Shown: positions 1 to 6,960, counted from the stretch's first letter. The stretch: 7,162 nucleotides of DNA from Oscillospiraceae bacterium (GCA_019416775.1 DXWR01000284.1:1-7162); one strand, 5' to 3'. Numbers and translations are program-made. Notes: a model not told the origin generated them from the sequence alone.

Positions 1-1531
1 CCCCTTCCTTCACCGTCCGGACCATGCCCAAGGTGTACAGTGCCGCCCCGGCATTGAACAGCACAATGTCCCGGCGGGTGCCCCGGTCGGTGCCGTTTAA
101 AATAGATCGGGTGATGACGGCGTTTTCCGCTGCCGTACCCCCCACGATTTCTTCTTTGTTTCCCCGGCCCAAACCGCATTCCTCCGGGGTGACTTCAAAG
201 GGTTCGCTGACTTGATCTCCATCCACCTGGCACACTAAGGTGGGGGCGGTAATGGAGATTTCATCCAGCCGGTCGGTGCCGTAAACAATCAGCGCCCGCT
301 TGACGCCCAGATTGGACATGACCTGGGCAATGGGATGCACCAGTTCCGGGGCGTAGACTCCCAGCACAATATAATCGGTGCTGGCGGGGTTGGTCAAGGG
401 ACCTAAAATGTTAAACACAGTGCGGATGCCGATCTGCTTCCGGGTGGGACCCACAAACCGCATGGAGCGGTGGAAGGACTGGGCAAACAGGAAGGATACC
501 CCTATTTTCTCCAAGCATTCCCGGGCCTGATCCGGAGTGAGGTCGATCTTCACCCCCAAGGCTTCCAGCACATCGGCGGCGCCGGAGCGGCTGGAAACAC
601 TGCGGTTGCCGTGCTTAGCCACCCGGCCGCCGGCCCCCGCCACCACAAAGGCAGAGGTGGTGGAGATGTTAAAGGAGTTGGACAAATCCCCGCCGGTGCC
701 CACAATGTCGATGGCATCGGTGCTGCCCCGGACGGCCAGGGCCTTTTTCCGCATTCCGCTGGCCAAACCGGTGATCTCCTCGATGGTTTCCCCCTTCATC
801 CGCAGGGCGGTGAGGAAGCTGCCGATCTGGGATTCCTCCGCCTGGCCGGACATGAGGATGTTCATTACCTGTTCCGCCTGCTGCCGGGTGAGGTCCTGCC
901 CTTCCACCACCTGAGCCAGATAGCTCTTTAAGGCGGTTTTGGGGGAATTCCGGCGCAGGTCATTGAGATAGTCCAGCAGGTTCTTCAGGATTTGTCCGCC
1001 CACTTCGGTGAGCACCGATTCCGGGTGGAACTGCACCCCGAACACCGGAAACTGCTTGTGCTGCACCGCCATGATCTGACCGGTTTCGTCCCGGGCGGTG
1101 ATTTTCAGACAGTCCGGCAGACCCACCTCCTGGGCAATCAGGCTGTGATACCGGGCGGCTTGGATCTGCTGGGGCAGCCCTGCAAACAAGGGACAGCCGG
1201 TGTCTAAGGTAATGGTGCTGGCTTTGCCGTGCATCAGCTGCCCGGCCCGGACAATCCGTCCGCCGAAGGCTTCCACAATGGACTGATGTCCCAGGCAAAC
1301 GCCAAAGATGGGGATGACTCCTGCAAAGGTGCGGATGGCGTCCAGGCTGATCCCGGCGTTTTTGGGATAGCCGGGGCCGGGGGAGATCACCAGCAGTTCC
1401 GGAGAAAGCTCCCGGATCTGGGCGATGGTAATGGCGTCGTTTCGCACCACCTTGATTTCCGGGTCCAAAGACCCCAAGGCTTGATAGAGGTTGTAGGTAA
1501 AGGAATCGTAGTTATCAATGAGTAAAATCAT
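1..1531 (-). CDS. trpGD: Fused anthranilate synthase glutaminase subunit / anthranilate phosphoribosyltransferase (TrpG-TrpD), 3' end cut by window edge
   Basis: One uninterrupted frame of 510 codons starts at ATG 1531-1529 and is still open at the left edge. Residues 1-190 are a class I glutamine amidotransferase: N-terminal LIDNYDSFTYNL, oxyanion-loop motif SPGPGYP at 50-56, nucleophile Cys79 in GVCLGHQS, and the remaining triad His169 and Glu171 in FHPES. A short linker (about 191-202) leads without a stop into TrpD: GTGGD 278-282, NIST 288-291, KHGNRS 306-311, Arg370 in GIRTVFN, NILGPLTNP 374-382, and the Mg-binding Asp423-Glu424. The amidotransferase half passes ammonia from glutamine to TrpE. 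The TrpD half joins anthranilate to PRPP to give phosphoribosyl-anthranilate. I read the linker codon by codon (960 to 851) and found no stop; TTA at 929-931 is Leu. The related fusion in E. coli is about 530 residues, so about 20 are missing here. The start overlaps the trpE stop by one base (TGATG), implying translational coupling. A PabA role is unlikely given the fusion and neighbour. Confidence 0.95.
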   Translation of the reverse strand, partial: MILLIDNYDSFTYNLYQALGSLDPEIKVVRNDAITIAQIRELSPELLVISPGPGYPKNAGISLDAIRTFAGVIPIFGVCLGHQSIVEAFGGRIVRAGQLMHGKASTITLDTGCPLFAGLPQQIQAARYHSLIAQEVGLPDCLKITARDETGQIMAVQHKQFPVFGVQFHPESVLTEVGGQILKNLLDYLNDLRRNSPKTALKSYLAQVVEGQDLTRQQAEQVMNILMSGQAEESQIGSFLTALRMKGETIEEITGLASGMRKKALAVRGSTDAIDIVGTGGDLSNSFNISTTSAFVVAGAGGRVAKHGNRSVSSRSGAADVLEALGVKIDLTPDQARECLEKIGVSFLFAQSFHRSMRFVGPTRKQIGIRTVFNILGPLTNPASTDYIVLGVYAPELVHPIAQVMSNLGVKRALIVYGTDRLDEISITAPTLVCQVDGDQVSEPFEVTPEECGLGRGNKEEIVGGTAAENAVITRSILNGTDRGTRRDIVLFNAGAALYTLGMVRTVKEG

Positions 1532-3024
1532 CACCGCACCTCCTGTTCCAGGGCTTTGGCTTGTTCCATAGCTTGAATCACAGCGCCCGCTTTGTTGCAG
1601 GTTTCCCGGTATTCCCGTTCCGGGGAGGAGTCCGCCACAATCCCGGCTCCTGCCTGGACGTAGGCTTTTCCATGGCGATACAGGGCGGTGCGGATGCAGA
1701 TGCAGGTGTCCAGATTGCCGTCAAAGCCCAGATACCCGATGGTGCCGCCGTAGACACCCCGCTTAACCTGTTCCAAGGAATCGATCAGCTCCATGGCCCG
1801 GACTTTGGGGGCGCCGGAAAGGGTCCCGGCAGGAAGCACCGCCATCAAGGCGTCCAGACTGTCGCACTGGGGTTTCAGCCGGCCGGACACATCGCTGACC
1901 AGGTGCATCACCTGGGAGTACCGCTCGATTTTCATCAGCTGCTCCACCTTCACGCTGCCGAACCGGCTGACCTTACCGATGTCGTTGCGGCCCAGATCCA
2001 CCAGCATCATGTGTTCGCTGCGCTCTTTGGGGTCGCTGAGCAGATCTTGTTCCAGCTGCAGGTCCTCCTGGGGCGTCCGGCCTCGGGGCATGGTCCCGGC
2101 GATGGGACGGGTGGAGGCAATGCCGTTTTCCACGCTCACCAGCTTTTCCGGGCTGGCCCCCGCAATGCAGTAATCGGGATGCTGGAAATAATAGAGGTAG
2201 GGAGAAGGGTTTTCCGCCCGAAGCCGGCGGTACATCTCAAAGCTGTCCGGGGGATTTTCCACCTCAAACCGCTGGCTGAGGACGATCTGGAAAATATCCC
2301 CGTCCAGGATATACTCCTTGGCTTGTTCCACCATGGACTGATAAGCGTCGGCATTGAGGTTGGAGGACACCTTCATTTCTCCCCGGTAAGGGGGAACCTG
2401 AGGCTTTAAGGGGGTGGAGATCCGCTCTACCAGTTCGTCTCCCCGGCGCTGCAGCCGCTGGTAAGCCTGCTCCACATCTTCCTCCCGGCGGATGTTGGAG
2501 ATCAGCATCAAGTGGTTGGAAAAGTGGTCGAATGCCACGATTTCATCGTACAAAAACAGGTGGCAGTCCGGCATTTTCAGGTCGTCCTCCCCCACATTGG
2601 TGAGGGTAGGCTCCAGATACCGCACGGTGTCGTAACCGAAGTACCCGATCAACCCGCCGGTGAACTTGGGCAGCCCCGGAACGGTGGGGGTGCGGTAGGG
2701 CTTCATCAAATTGCGGAGAAATTCCATGGGGTTTTCCACCCTGTGTTCCGCCACGCCCTCCGGGCTTTTGACCTGGGCGGTGTGCTGCCGGATGGCGATC
2801 TCCAACCGGGGAGAAAAGCCCAAGAAGGAGTACCGTCCGCCGGCGCTGGAATGGTCGGCGCTTTCCAATAGAAAGCAGCAGTCATGTTCCCGCCGCAGCC
2901 GGTCGAACACTGCCACCGGGGTGGCATAGTCCCACAGCACCGAATACACGGCCGGCGCCGCAGGATAGTCGTTGAGTTGCTGGCGAAGTTGTGCCAAAGA
3001 GGGAGTCAGCATCGTTTGTTCCAT
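1531..3024 (-). CDS. trpE: Anthranilate synthase component I (TrpE)
   Basis: A 497-residue chorismate-binding enzyme of normal length. With the ammonia-supplying TrpG half of the next gene it converts chorismate to anthranilate in the cytoplasm, the committed step to tryptophan. The N-terminal domain carries LLES (52-55), whose Ser55 corresponds to the tryptophan-binding Ser of known TrpE proteins; the second part of that pocket, NPSPYLYY (272-279), is also intact, so feedback inhibition by tryptophan is expected. Catalytic-domain motifs are ASTRPIAGT (303-311), SEHMMLVDLGRND (336-348), PAGTLSGAPKVRAMELID (398-415), YGGTIGYLG (425-433) and QAGAGIVADSSPERE (457-471). Ala309 in PIAGT favours anthranilate synthase over the PabB family, which has PIKGT. 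ATG at 3024 sits close behind AGGAAAGG; an in-frame ATG at 3012 (residue 5) is a possible alternative with a longer spacer. It is the first gene after the T-box leader and overlaps trpGD by one base. Confidence 0.97.
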   Translation of the reverse strand: MEQTMLTPSLAQLRQQLNDYPAAPAVYSVLWDYATPVAVFDRLRREHDCCFLLESADHSSAGGRYSFLGFSPRLEIAIRQHTAQVKSPEGVAEHRVENPMEFLRNLMKPYRTPTVPGLPKFTGGLIGYFGYDTVRYLEPTLTNVGEDDLKMPDCHLFLYDEIVAFDHFSNHLMLISNIRREEDVEQAYQRLQRRGDELVERISTPLKPQVPPYRGEMKVSSNLNADAYQSMVEQAKEYILDGDIFQIVLSQRFEVENPPDSFEMYRRLRAENPSPYLYYFQHPDYCIAGASPEKLVSVENGIASTRPIAGTMPRGRTPQEDLQLEQDLLSDPKERSEHMMLVDLGRNDIGKVSRFGSVKVEQLMKIERYSQVMHLVSDVSGRLKPQCDSLDALMAVLPAGTLSGAPKVRAMELIDSLEQVKRGVYGGTIGYLGFDGNLDTCICIRTALYRHGKAYVQAGAGIVADSSPEREYRETCNKAGAVIQAMEQAKALEQEVR

Positions 3025-3032
3025 CCTTTCCT
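3025..3032 (-). promoter_or_regulatory. Ribosome binding site of trpE (start-deciding, ambiguous)
   Basis: The minus strand reads AGGAAAGG directly before ATG 3024-3022. Counting from AGGA the spacer is only 4 nt, which is short. Counting from the AAGGA that overlaps this ATG, the second in-frame ATG (3012-3010) has an 11-nt spacer. The first ATG is kept as the more likely start. Translation could begin at either, and the difference is only four residues. Confidence 0.55.
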
Positions 3033-3055
3033 GGTTTCACCCGGCAGCGGGACGC

Positions 3056-3100
3056 AAAAAAAGCCTATCGTCCAACCATAGTTGGTTTGGGACGATAAGC
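3056..3100 (-). terminator. Regulated intrinsic terminator of the trp T-box leader
   Basis: The arms GCTTATCGTCC (3100-3090) and GGACGATAGGC (3073-3063) pair over 11 bp with one G-U. A further AACCA/TGGTT inner helix closes the loop after a two-base bulge. Seven T residues (3062-3056) follow at once. It lies between the T-box core and the trpE start, as expected for transcription attenuation. Confidence 0.93.
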
Positions 3101-3101
3101 T

Positions 3102-3120
3102 CGTGGTGCCACCCAAATTT
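3102..3120 (-). promoter_or_regulatory. T-box core / antiterminator bulge
   Basis: The minus strand carries AAATTTGGGTGGCACCACG, a close match to the T-box consensus AAnnTGGGTGGnACCACG. The UGGC at 3111-3108 is the bulge that pairs with the free NCCA end of uncharged tRNA. Its fourth base, C, calls for G at the tRNA discriminator position, which is what bacterial tRNA-Trp has. The following bases run directly into the 5' arm of the terminator (from 3100), so forming the antiterminator should block terminator formation. Confidence 0.93.
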
Positions 3121-3225
3121 ACAGGCTAAGCCTGCCTCTTGCCAGGTACGTTCATACCCTGTCCCGATAACGTAGGACCTACGGCGACGGCTACCACCCA
3201 AGGCTTCGCCGTGCTCCTCACAAAC

Positions 3226-3228
3226 CCA
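3226..3228 (-). promoter_or_regulatory. T-box specifier codon UGG (Trp)
   Basis: In the segment returning from the Stem I helix the RNA reads GGGGAAUGGGUUUG. UGG here follows GAA and precedes a purine, the usual setting of a specifier. UGG pairs with the CCA anticodon of tRNA-Trp, matching the downstream trpE-trpGD operon. Other triplets in the loop (GGG, AUG) are possible in principle but fit neither the operon nor the usual position. Confidence 0.85.
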
Positions 3229-3328
3229 TTCCCCTTTTGCTTTGCTCCCGGCTTTCACCAACCGCCGGGCTCTCTGCACCGCCGTCAAAAGGGTACTTAC
3301 TTTTGCTCATCGGATTTATAACGTATTT

Positions 3329-3357
3329 AGTATAGCATATGAAATAAAAGATGTCAA
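3329..3357 (-). promoter_or_regulatory. Promoter of the trp operon (sigma-A type)
   Basis: The -35 element TTGACA (3357-3352) is a perfect consensus match. The spacer is exactly 17 bp, and the -10 element TATACT (3334-3329) is one base from consensus. Transcription should start near 3322, just before the T-box leader. Such a strong basal promoter suits an operon whose main control is premature termination in the leader. Confidence 0.9.
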
Positions 3358-3375
3358 GGTGTTTTTGCCGTTTCC

Positions 3376-3391
3376 ATGCAAGTTGATGCAA
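3376..3391 (-). repeat. Two direct TTGCAT hexamers 10 bp apart upstream of the trp promoter
   Basis: TTGCAT occurs at 3391-3386 and again at 3381-3376, separated by CAAC, so the two copies sit on the same helical face. They lie roughly 54 to 69 bp upstream of the expected trp start site. The spacing resembles direct-repeat sites of dimeric regulators, but two hexamers in AT-rich DNA can arise by chance and no known regulator is recognised. Confidence 0.3.
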
Positions 3392-3415
3392 AACGAAATT
3401 TTTCCCCCAACGCAA

Positions 3416-3444
3416 AACAGAGCGAGTGCAGCACCCGCCCTGTT
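3416..3444 (-). terminator. Probable intrinsic terminator after the surface phosphatase gene
   Basis: The arms AACAGGGCGGGT (3444-3433) and ACTCGCTCTGTT (3427-3416) pair over 12 bp with two G-U pairs around a 5-nt loop. Only a short T run (TTTT, 3417-3414, partly within the stem) follows. The hairpin is strong and placed 35 nt after the stop codon at 3479, ahead of the trp promoter, but the weak T-tract lowers certainty about efficiency. Confidence 0.65.
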
Positions 3445-3478
3445 CCGTGAAGGAGTATTTCAAAAGAATTTGGTTCAA

Positions 3479-6400
3479 TCAGTGGTTTTTGCGGCGCTTC
3501 ATCACCAGTAACGTGCCGCTTCCCGCTGCCAGCACCGCCAAGGCAATCCAGGCAAAGGGAGAAGCCAGATCTCCGGTTTGCACCGAACCCTCTTGGGGAA
3601 TTTCCGTTTCGGCATCCTGACCGGGAGTTCCGTCGGGCTGGCCGTCGGTGGGTTGCTTTGGATCGGTTCCCGGAATGTCAGGATCCCCGGGATTTTCCGG
3701 TGTTTCCGGAACCGAAGCATTTTCGCTGACTCCATACACCGCCACAGTACCGGACACTTCACAAGCGGTGAGCAGCAAGGCGTCCCGTCCCTCCGCGGCA
3801 GGAATGAAGCAGAGTCCTTCCGGAGAATCGTCCCCGGCAATGTCCTGGGAGAAATCACGAGAGTTGATGTAGTTCACATAGCTCACATTGGCAGGGTCGG
3901 TGACATCGTATACCATCACGCCGCCGATCCGTTCCAGTCCCACAAAGGCGTAGGTGGCGTCTCCCACCTGGCCCAAGGTGACGCTTTCCACTTCCGAACC
4001 CTTCTTCTGGCTGCGGTCATCCAAGGCCACATTGTCGTTGGAGCAGTTGAAGTAATCCGGCAGGTACTTTGCGGTGAGGACTTCCATTTCATTGGCGCTG
4101 CTGTACACCAGTTCCATGGTGTCGGCGTCAAAGATGGTGAAGCCCCGTCCGCCGAAGAGGTAATTTTTGCTTTCATCCGGCACGGCTACCAAATCTTGAT
4201 CCAGCACCCGCACCTTATTGGTTTCCACCCCGTCGGTGGTAATGAGTTTTTCCTTGGCTTCGTTGCAGTAGTCGCCCCATTCCCGGGCGTCGCCTTCGTT
4301 GGCGGTCACCAGATAGGTCTTGCCGTTTACGGTGTAGCTGGCAATGCCGTCAGGCATATAGGCAGCCACGGCGTTCTGCAGGGTCACCGGTGCGTACTGC
4401 CCGTCATCTTCCACGTCAATGGCGTTTTCTTCTAGGCTCAAATCCGCAAATCCCAAGCTCTGAACCTTGGTGATTTCCATGGTGGTGAGGTCGATGGTGG
4501 CGATGGCGTTGGCTTCCTGGAGGGTGACATAAGCGGTGTTTCCGTCTTGAGCCACCGTGATGTATTCCGGCTCCAAATCAACGGCGGCAGAATTCAGCTG
4601 TCCGTCCACCTTGCCCATGAGCACACCCTGATCCGCCAGGGTTTGGGCATCAAATTTATCAAAGCCCAGCACAGCCACTTCGCCGGTGGCCGCATCAATG
4701 ACGCTGACGCTGCCTGCGGGGTCCACAATTCCTTCCCCGTAACCTTCTCTGGGTTCGCCTTCATCGGCGGTGAGGATCTTGCTGCCGTCAGGGGTAAAGG
4801 TCACCATATCCGGCTGCACTCCAACCACAAAGGTTTTCTGGAAGGTGAGGGTGCCGTCCGCATTGCAGGTAAAGAGGGCAACCCGGCCGGATGCAGTATA
4901 GTCTTCCGCCTGGAGCGCTACCGCCAAGGTGGCGCCGTCGGGAGAAACGGAAACGCTGGTCATGTCGCCGTAGGTGAAGCTGTCGTCCTCCACCAAGCTC
5001 TTCACATCAATGTCGTTGCCGTCCAAAGCGTCGATGGTGGTTCCCTGTTCCATGTCTTTTAAGGCAATGGCGGTGAGGTTGCCGGTGTTGCCGTTGACGG
5101 CATAGGCCCAGCCGGTGACGGTGTTGTAGCTGACAATTTCCATCACGCCGCCGTCCGGATTGGTCATGCCGGCATCGTACCGGCCCACCTGGGTGAGATC
5201 CACCTGAGCGCTGCCGTTTTCATACCCGGTGATCTGGGCAGCTTCGGAGGCGTTTTTGGTGACGGTAAAGGAATCGATGAGTTTGCTGTCGGGGGTGACG
5301 CTGTCCCCATCCAGGTTGTACACGTTGACCTTGATGGTGTTGCCTTCCACGTCAAACAGCGCGTACGCCGGGCTGTATTCCTGGTTCCACTCCTGGTTGC
5401 CGTAGGGCAGGTTGTCGATGGAGTAGTTTTCGGAACCGGTGGTGCCGTCGGCCAAAATGGGGTAGTCGGCATTGTTGGTCTTGTCCAAGGAACCGCCCAC
5501 TTCATAGTACTGCATATCAGAGCAGCAGTTGCCGGTGAGGTAGATGGTGCCGTCGGGATCGTTGATGGTGTCCAACCGTTCGCTGTTGCGCTGGCCATCC
5601 TTCAACACATAGCTGCGGGAGTACACATGGTCATGGCCGCCCAGCACAAAGTCCACGTTAAATTCGTCCATCAGGCTTTCAAAGCCGGCGTCCACATAGT
5701 TTTCAATGTCGGAGTCGGCGGAATGCTTGGCCACAGTCTGGGTGGATTTGTGGTGGGTGACAATCAACCACTGATACTGGCCGGCATATTCGCTGGTAGC
5801 CGCATTCAAGGTGGTGCGGAAGTTTTCCACAATGGCTTCGGCTTCGCTGTTGTCTGCCTGGGCATTGAAGGCGTTGTCCACATTTTCCGCATCGTTGCCG
5901 CCGGGATAGGCGCCGGTGTTCAGGGTCACAAACAACACGTTGTCGTAGAGGTAGTAGTAGTTGCCCTTGGTTTCCATTTCACGGCGTTCGGCAAAGTCGT
6001 AGTACCCTTCCTCATTGGGAGTTACGCCGTTGCTGTTGGACTGATTGGCAATCTCATCCTGGGTAGCCTGGATGTAGTTGCCGTGGCTCTGGCTGGTGCC
6101 GTTGTTCTGGCCCCGGAAGGTGGTTTTCACTTGGGCCAGGCTGCCTTCGCTGCCGTCCACCGCCATCTCATTGGGCAGGTTGAAGTGGTCGTCAAACATA
6201 TAGTGCCGGTCATGGTTGCCCACTGCGGGAGCATAGGCAATGGAGGCCATCTCTTCGGGAGCAAAAAACGCTTCGTATTCGCTGGATTTGCCCCAGGACT
6301 GGTCCTCCACCTGGTCGCCGGCAGACACCACCAAGGTAGCACCGGCGTTGGCGATGGTTTCCATCATGGTTGCCCAGCCGGTTTGGTTGGTGCCGTCAGA

Positions 6401-6922
6401 GGGATTCCAGCCATCGGAATTGGTGGATTGATCCTCTTTGATCTGAGGGTCGCTGGTAAAGGCAAAGGTAAATTCATCCGCCGCCGGGGTGGTGTAGCTG
6501 TACTCCTGGGACCAGGTCGCCCCGCCGTCCACCGAGATCAGATAGGTGTATTGGGTGGCGGGAGCCAAACCGGACACGGTGGCTTCGCAGACCAATTTGC
6601 CGGTGTCGGTGTACTTGCTTTCATTGAGCTGGGTGGGAGCGGTGAGGGCGCGCACATTGGCTTCCACTGTCTGTCCCCCAAACCACACCAAAGCAGAGGT
6701 GGTTCCCGCCGGTGCGTACCAGTTCAGATTGATGGACGCGGTGGTTTCCCCCGGCTGCAGGGTCAGGCTGTCCACGTCCCAGGTTCCGGCAGTGGGAGCG
6801 CCGCTCTGCACCACGCTGTCCGCCAAAGCCATGGAACCGGCGCCCAAAGCGGGCACCATGGAAGCGGTCATTACCAAGCTCATGGTACCGGCCAACAGCC
6901 GTCTTTTCCAGTTGCTTTTCAT
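3479..6922 (-). CDS. Secreted, surface-anchored metallophosphatase with C-terminal choice-of-anchor I domain
   Basis: The 1147-residue product starts at ATG 6922, chosen for its AAGGAGG site 6 nt upstream; an in-frame ATG 13 codons earlier lacks a good site. Residues 1-34 are a signal peptide (basic MKSNWKRR, hydrophobic core, likely cleavage ALA|DS). Residues about 45-147 resemble the FN3-like N-domain of purple acid phosphatases. The metallophosphatase domain (about 150-440) shows metal-ligand motifs Asp158 (SDPQ), GDQVE with Asp203, GNHD 235-238, VTHH with His391, and GGHDH with His430 and His432. Residues about 575-1066 match choice-of-anchor I proteins: beta-propeller repeats such as VSPDGATLAVAL and FTPDGSKIL, ANEGDARE (874-881), YAFVGLERIGGVMVYD (991-1006) and SPEGLCFIPA. 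A Pro/Gly/Asp linker (about 1071-1112), VQTGD (1114-1118), a membrane segment and RRK tail end the protein. It probably hydrolyses phosphate esters outside the cell, possibly nucleotides or other organic phosphates; the substrate is unknown. It has its own promoter and terminator, separate from trp. Confidence 0.9.
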   Translation of the reverse strand: MKSNWKRRLLAGTMSLVMTASMVPALGAGSMALADSVVQSGAPTAGTWDVDSLTLQPGETTASINLNWYAPAGTTSALVWFGGQTVEANVRALTAPTQLNESKYTDTGKLVCEATVSGLAPATQYTYLISVDGGATWSQEYSYTTPAADEFTFAFTSDPQIKEDQSTNSDGWNPSDGTNQTGWATMMETIANAGATLVVSAGDQVEDQSWGKSSEYEAFFAPEEMASIAYAPAVGNHDRHYMFDDHFNLPNEMAVDGSEGSLAQVKTTFRGQNNGTSQSHGNYIQATQDEIANQSNSNGVTPNEEGYYDFAERREMETKGNYYYLYDNVLFVTLNTGAYPGGNDAENVDNAFNAQADNSEAEAIVENFRTTLNAATSEYAGQYQWLIVTHHKSTQTVAKHSADSDIENYVDAGFESLMDEFNVDFVLGGHDHVYSRSYVLKDGQRNSERLDTINDPDGTIYLTGNCCSDMQYYEVGGSLDKTNNADYPILADGTTGSENYSIDNLPYGNQEWNQEYSPAYALFDVEGNTIKVNVYNLDGDSVTPDSKLIDSFTVTKNASEAAQITGYENGSAQVDLTQVGRYDAGMTNPDGGVMEIVSYNTVTGWAYAVNGNTGNLTAIALKDMEQGTTIDALDGNDIDVKSLVEDDSFTYGDMTSVSVSPDGATLAVALQAEDYTASGRVALFTCNADGTLTFQKTFVVGVQPDMVTFTPDGSKILTADEGEPREGYGEGIVDPAGSVSVIDAATGEVAVLGFDKFDAQTLADQGVLMGKVDGQLNSAAVDLEPEYITVAQDGNTAYVTLQEANAIATIDLTTMEITKVQSLGFADLSLEENAIDVEDDGQYAPVTLQNAVAAYMPDGIASYTVNGKTYLVTANEGDAREWGDYCNEAKEKLITTDGVETNKVRVLDQDLVAVPDESKNYLFGGRGFTIFDADTMELVYSSANEMEVLTAKYLPDYFNCSNDNVALDDRSQKKGSEVESVTLGQVGDATYAFVGLERIGGVMVYDVTDPANVSYVNYINSRDFSQDIAGDDSPEGLCFIPAAEGRDALLLTACEVSGTVAVYGVSENASVPETPENPGDPDIPGTDPKQPTDGQPDGTPGQDAETEIPQEGSVQTGDLASPFAWIALAVLAAGSGTLLVMKRRKNH

Positions 6923-6928
6923 ACAATT

Positions 6929-6935
6929 CCTCCTT
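6929..6935 (-). promoter_or_regulatory. Ribosome binding site of the phosphatase gene
   Basis: AAGGAGG on the minus strand, 6 nt before ATG 6922-6920, is a near-ideal Shine-Dalgarno site. It decides the start: the earlier in-frame ATG at 6961 has no comparable site, and the protein from 6922 begins with a typical signal peptide. Confidence 0.92.
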
Positions 6936-6960
6936 GTTTTCCAAAAGGGATCCTTCCCCA

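Larger units (their letters stand above)
3056..3322 (-). ncRNA. Tryptophan-specific T-box leader (tRNA-sensing riboswitch) of the trp operon
   Basis: This 5' leader of trpE senses uncharged tRNA-Trp and lets transcription continue when charging is low. Visible parts in transcript order: an AGTAAGTA segment typical of lower Stem I (about 3304-3297); a Stem I helix CCCTTTTG with CAAAAGGG (about 3293-3286 and 3239-3232); a distal helix CCCGGC with GCCGGG enclosing a GGTTGGTGAAA-type loop, preceded by the AGAGAG motif; the specifier segment GAATGGG; a perfect 7-bp Stem II (3212-3206 with 3187-3181); a conserved-looking CGTTATC stretch; a Stem III-like hairpin CAGGC-TTA-GCCTG (3134-3122); the T-box core; and the intrinsic terminator. 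The start is set by the promoter at 3329-3357, so the transcript should begin near 3322. T-box control of trp genes is well established in Firmicutes. The detailed folds are my reading, not a computed structure. Confidence 0.93.

Noticed and set aside
960..1298. A 112-codon minus-strand frame inside the TrpG region
   Set aside because: It is out of frame with the TrpG coding sequence, whose catalytic Cys79, His169 and Glu171 are intact in the neighbouring frame.
1561..2409. A 282-codon open frame on the plus strand over trpE
   Set aside because: TrpE is unmistakable on the other strand; the plus-strand product has low-complexity His/Gly/Val composition and no family features.
3171..3183. Palindrome CGTAGGTCCTACG as a possible operator
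   Set aside because: It lies inside the T-box leader between Stem II and the later hairpins, so it is more simply explained as part of the leader's RNA structure.
3037..3288. An 83-codon minus-strand frame across the T-box leader
   Set aside because: It covers structured leader RNA and the terminator, and its sequence is just the translated T-box elements. A leader peptide is not needed for a T-box, and no good ribosome site is seen.
3578..4435. A 285-codon open frame on the plus strand opposite the choice-of-anchor I region
   Set aside because: Same mirror effect; no ribosome site or recognisable motif, and the minus-strand protein is well supported.
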